From Polyodon spathula (lineage: Eukaryota > Chordata > Actinopteri > Acipenseriformes > Polyodontidae), in NCBI RefSeq assembly GCF_017654505.1, contig NC_054538.1, positions 61,228,184 to 61,292,183 of the forward strand: DNA of 64,000 nucleotides, in the 5' to 3' direction. Under the pieces are notes generated by a model. The model saw nothing but the letters and a program-made list of their open reading frames with translations. It was not told where the DNA came from and made no database searches. Shown here piece after piece: positions 59,636-64,000 of the stretch (positions are counted from its first letter, which is position 1; every line of letters begins with the position of its first letter). Made by a program: the position numbers and the translations under genes.

Positions 59636-62351
59636 AAATTGAATAGTAGCAAGCCAGGTCGTAACATTTACTTTGCTCATACAATAATGTCATTGAAATA
59701 AGCCCACTTTAAAAACACCAAAATATTAAAACACATTTAATAAAAATTAGTAAGTCAATTAAAAAGGAGAACGCCAAAGTCAAGTTAAAATTTCTCTTTT
59801 GGAATGAGGAAATTCAATGGCTTTTTGTCATTCCTTGGTCAGGCTGTATTTTTACTATTTGAACCATAAAACGTACACTTTTACATCCCTGTAACACTGT
59901 GGAGGAAATGTATAATTATTAATACAATTCCTTTTTCTTTAATATACGTGGGTCTATTCTAAACTTCCGTCTGTGTGGGGGGTTTGTGGTTTCAAAATCC
60001 CCCACTCCACCGGACTACAGACCCATTCTGAAGAGTATGATACCTTCTGAAAGAATTGAGTTAATTAGATTACAATCTAGTGGAGACCAGTTAAAACAAC
60101 AGACTTTTTGTCTGTACCACAGGAATTTCTATTCCAAACATATGGCTAGGACCCCCACTGATGTGCCGCGCTTCAAAAAGTATTCTTCACACTTGGAACA
60201 ATAAAAGGATTGATTGCGATCAACCGATGGCCATTCAAATATATGTATCAGACTGCGAGTCACCAAGCAATGTTTCTTTTTGAAAACTATCCAATCTTGT
60301 GTAATTGTGCCCTGTTGTGGATAATGGAGGTAATGCATGAGAGCTCCATTTTAATAAAAATCAGGAATATGCTTGTGACTACTTAAATTTACAAACATTG
60401 TATAATTTGTACAATAGAAGAATCTCTAAAAAAGAATGGAATTGAAATTAATAAAATGTTTAAAACTTAAAACATTAAATATAACTTGACAGATGTTGAA
60501 AGAATAAATACATGTTTGGTACAAAATGTTTATAAATGCAAGCCATGTAACACTACACTTGGAAAAATAAATCGGGCCCTCATTCTGAAGAGAACGTCCG
60601 GGTGGTAATTTACCAATCAAGGACCAAAAAAGTCAACCAAAGGATTGACAGTAACCTGGGGGCCACTCCTATTAACTGTCTATAAAAACTCAGACGCGCA
60701 TCTTGAGTATCTCATAATTCTAACCCTACCACATTCGACTGCAACTTGAAGAAACTGCTTCCTCTTCTTGTAACAAGCCAAACTCTGTCAAACTGGGAAA
60801 CGCTGTGTTTTAAACAAACAAATAACATTTATTTAATTGCACACCTGAATAAACTGCTTGCTATAAGTACAGGTAGTTTCAGATACCTACACTGAATGGA
60901 CTTCGTTGGAAATCTACACTGCTTGAAAATCAACCCGGCATTAAGTGAACTCAACTGGCTTCTTTACAGCCAGTGCACACCAGGTGCAAACTGAGCAAAA
61001 AAAACTGAACATTATGTCTAGAAGCAAAATTAAACCTATCTATGTGTAAACAGCAGGGGAAGCGAATGCACAAAATCTCTATTCTGAAGATATGTTTCAA
61101 TTTGATTCCCCTGCTCAGTCCCTGTCCTGTGCGCATTGGACTCATCCATTTGAACTTCACAGGGAGGTCTCAGAAAAGTACAGATTGGTATTATTTTTAT
61201 TACATTATATTATTTCAACTTTGAATTACTGAACTAATACTATACACGGATCCATTTAATCAATCAGGTCAAGTTAAACTTTTAAAAGGATTTGTTTAAA
61301 CTACATTCCATGAACTCTCCCCAATATATATAAACTTAGGGAGTTAGGGTCTTCGCGCCATCTTTGTCAGTTATGAGCGAGCCCAGTAGGACATGGCAAT
61401 AGGCCATGGTGAAACAAGCAAAATGTCTCAACGAGTTTCGGAGAATTCTTGGTTTTACACTTGCCAAAAAAATGCAAGGCTTTTTTGTGGTTGTTTGATA
61501 ACCAAATCAATTACAATTATGTATAATCATCAACACAGGTATGTAAATTTACTAAAAAATACTTGTTAATAAAAAGTTATTCTGTCACTTTCATGCTGAA
61601 AACGCTAAAACTTCACCCCTAAATATCAGGTCAATGAGTTGGCACTAACTATCCAGGTGACAAAAGACTAACTTGAGATAAACTAATATAAACTACTATT
61701 TTTATTATATTCATGTACACAGAAAGCATTCGTAATGTGTAAAGTAAGCAAATGGTACGTTTTTTATTATAGTATTGATTGAATGGCACTCTGATCAGCT
61801 TGAGACCCTTCAAATTGGAAAGTTTAAACAATAAATACTTCTTGCAAAAAACAAACTGTTATTCAATAGTACTGTTTGTAGTATATTACACACTGTGACA
61901 CGGGGGGCACTCCGTTTTAGCCTTTTATTTGAAATTAGATTTTCATTTTTTTATTATTATTTTATCGCGGGACCAAATAATCAGTGAAGTGGTTATGAGT
62001 TAGTCACTTCACAATGGCTGTGAGCAGCAAAAGTGAAACAGTGCAAGCGGCAAAGTTTTAACTTCATCTCATTTCAAATGAGGGAGAGGAGCCGATACGT
62101 AAGAAAAAAGATCTTCAATAGTTTAGGTTTTTCTGGATTCAAATCAAACAGATACCGAGCAAAGTACCATACTTTGTAAAATAAGTTCGAAAAGCTGTGC
62201 CAGGTCCAGGAGGTAGTTTGGATCAAACCTATTTTATTACCTGTAAACGACATCTCATGAGGAAAGGACGTCACTTTTTGTGAAAAACGATAGTACGACA
62301 AGCCAATCGGCCATCAAAACAAAAAACATTTCTCTCTGAATCATTTTCAAA
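59194..62351. other. Presumed AFTPH intron, nothing coding recognised
   Basis: AT-rich. It holds a 30-base A-run at 59603-59632 and a promoter-like pairing of TATATAAA (61327-61334) with CGCCATCTT (61356-61364). No exon or named repeat was recognised. Confidence 0.45.
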
Positions 62352-63770
62352 GGTTTGTGTGCCCTATGAACCAGACAGTAAACGGTGGAAACAAAATACT
62401 GCCGCAGTAACGCATCACGTTGTGAAAGATATGGTTTCTATATACACTGTAGAAAAAGGCTTTAGAAAGTTGTTGAAAACAATTGACAAGAAATACCAAC
62501 TCCCAAGTATTTTTTTTACCAACAGCTTTGCCAGCAATTATTTTGAATAATGGGATAAAATGAATATCAAAGTATCCATTTCTATAAAAAGCTGATATGT
62601 AGTAATGTACTAGCTGGTTGCCATTTGTTTTATCTTTCGCTTGCATACAGCAGTATATGCTTTATGGTGACATTAAATTAAAACTGAGCAAGATTACAGC
62701 TTTATATTTATATATCAATTATTCCTTACATGTGTGTTCTTTTTTTTTTTTTTTTTTTAATAGAAAACACTGAGAAAGGTGATAAGCGCATTGATCGTGC
62801 CGTTGGTCTGTGTAAGAGGCTGGTGAGCTCTTTCTCTTACAGCTGGAAGAAAAGAAAAGCGCTGAATTTGGCACAAGCTGAGCTCAATCTACCTCAGAAC
62901 CAGCTGATAACAGGAACACCTTATCACTGGGGATCACGTCAGCAAATGATTCAAAGGGTGCTGGAACAGGAAAAAGCAATCGCACAAGTCCTAGCTGCAG
63001 ATAAAAAAAGCCAGGCACTTAGTAATAGCAGGACACTGATGTGCTTGATTCATTAAATAAGTCTTTGAGCCCACTGGTGGATTCCACAGACGTTTTGTCA
63101 GGTGAAAACTATGTCAGTGTCTCCTACCTCGAGCCTGTTTTGCATCTGCTTAACAGCAGCAAGTTGGCCGTTGAGGAAGGTGACAGAACTCACAAAGTCA
63201 ATCAAAGAGAAGATTCTGATACTCCGACTCACACACCCAAGATCTACTTGACATTTCATCTTTTACCGACCCTAGATTCAAAGTGCATCAGTGAGGACAA
63301 GGTTGCATCAATCAAAACAAGAGTGGTGTCAGAGTTGGAATCTCTGCTACATCAGGAAAAGCACTTCACTGGCACAGCCAGTAACACTGAAACCGAATCT
63401 CAGGGAGTAGGAGAAGCAGCAAATAAAGGGGCACCTGCTAAAAAACTTAAGACCTTGGTCAGCTTTTTTTAAGTGAAGCATGTCAGGAGCTACTAATGCC
63501 GCCGTAGTTCTTGAAAAAGACAAAATATTACTTGAAGTAAATCATTACATGCATACTGCTTTGGCTGACAGCGAATCAGATCTATTGATCTGGTGGAAAG
63601 CTCAACTTACCTAGACTTAGCAAACTTGCACAAAACTATTTGTGCATACCAGCTACAAGTTCTCCATCTGAAAGAGTTTTCAGTAACATGATTACCTACA
63701 CACGTACGAAACTAAAACCTGACGCAGTTGACAGACTTGTGTTTTTGGCAAAAAAAAAAAAAACCTGTAA
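62352..63770 (+). mobile_element. hAT-type (ZBED-like) DNA transposon, degraded
   Basis: Pieces of one transposase lie in order on the plus strand. N-terminal: VKDMVSIYTVEKGFRKLLKT (62420-62490). Middle: RAVGLCKRLVSSFSYSWKKR, PYHWGSRQQMIQRVLEQEKA (62790-62990). Then LNKSLSPLVDSTDVLSGENY and VSVSYLEPVLHLL (63055-63160). C-terminal: LLIWWKAQ near 63580 and CIPATSSPSERVFSN with DRLVFLAKK (63640-63765), the hAT dimerisation signature. Frameshifts near 63040, a stop at 63470-63472 and a missing segment between 62550 and 62750 make it inactive. Terminal repeats were not identified, and the right end may lie beyond 63770. Confidence 0.87.
62760..63472 (+). pseudogene. hAT transposase central region, two overlapping frames
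   Basis: The first frame (to 63056) ends LMCLIH just where the second (from 63041) begins with LDSLNKSLSPL; a one-base shift near 63040 separates them. Conserved WGS (usually in a CPTRW[GN]S context) and SGENYVSVSYL motifs identify the RNase H-like catalytic and insertion regions of ZBED1-type hAT proteins. The second frame ends LKTLVSFF with TAA. It cannot give a working transposase. Confidence 0.85.
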
Positions 63771-64000
63771 AAAAAGTTGTAGCAGCGGGATCATAACTAC
63801 AGCCGGGGTAGCTGGGGCAGTGATACCTCTGCTCCCTTTGCAGGCACGGGTTGTAAGCCCATCTTTCTGTACAGTCTTTGTTGTCAGGGTGGGAGTACTT
63901 AAAATGCAAAGCTCCACGGCAAGTCTGACTCAGGGCTTGATAATTGAAGGTAAGGTAATTATTTAATTACCTGAGTCATATGTAACTGGGGAAGGGGCAA

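Noticed and set aside
63640..63966. 108-codon plus-strand frame as a separate gene
   Set aside because: Its first 40 residues are the C-terminal signature of the hAT transposase and the rest is unrelated non-coding DNA.

Overview
The window is nuclear DNA of a vertebrate, most likely a ray-finned fish. It is AT-rich and intron-containing. It is dense in microsatellites and in old transposon copies of fish type: Tc1/mariner, PIF/Harbinger, hAT, CR1/L2-like LINE, a tRNA-CORE SINE and Ty3/gypsy with LTRs. Non-teleost ray-finned fish (sturgeon, paddlefish, gar) fit the repeat flavour, but that is impression, not proof. No bacterial operon, CRISPR array, rRNA gene or free-standing tRNA gene was seen.

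Two host genes are present, tail to tail. SERTAD2 (transcriptional co-regulator TRIP-Br2) is on the + strand. Its whole coding sequence sits in one exon (20821-21849), followed by a roughly 4 kb 3' UTR ending near 25915. A CpG-enriched core-promoter-like block at 11942-11995 and a strong splice donor at 12248/12249 mark the likely first, non-coding exon. Two further donors, after 18055 and 19194, may belong to alternative 5' UTR exons.

AFTPH (aftiphilin, a clathrin/AP-1 trafficking adaptor) is on the - strand. Eight C-terminal coding exons between 56924 and 46416 were reconstructed here. Their splice phases agree at every junction and sum to 873 nt, or 290 residues plus stop. They cover the conserved clathrin-binding region and the C-terminus. 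The large N-terminal exon is not in the window. A possible further upstream exon lies at 59136-59193. The convergent AFTPH/SERTAD2 order matches what I recall of human 2p14.

Layout: 1-1014 Tc1-like element; 1-11.9 kb intergenic with microsatellites and a LINE 3' end; 11.9-25.9 kb SERTAD2; 25.9-44.4 kb repeat-rich intergenic DNA (Harbinger element with TTA duplication, CORE-SINE, solo LTR with 5-bp duplication, LINE pieces, dead gypsy pol, second LTR, fold-back MITEs); 44.4-57 kb AFTPH 3' UTR, exons and introns (mariner MITE, Tc1 end, CORE-SINE, a terminal-inverted-repeat element with 16-bp subterminal repeats); 57-64 kb upstream AFTPH intron with a broken hAT (ZBED-type) transposase at the right edge.

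I found no convincing new biological system. The most useful observations are the reconstructed AFTPH gene with a symmetric 84-nt cassette exon, the candidate SERTAD2 promoter and exon 1, and several transposons with directly visible ends and target duplications.
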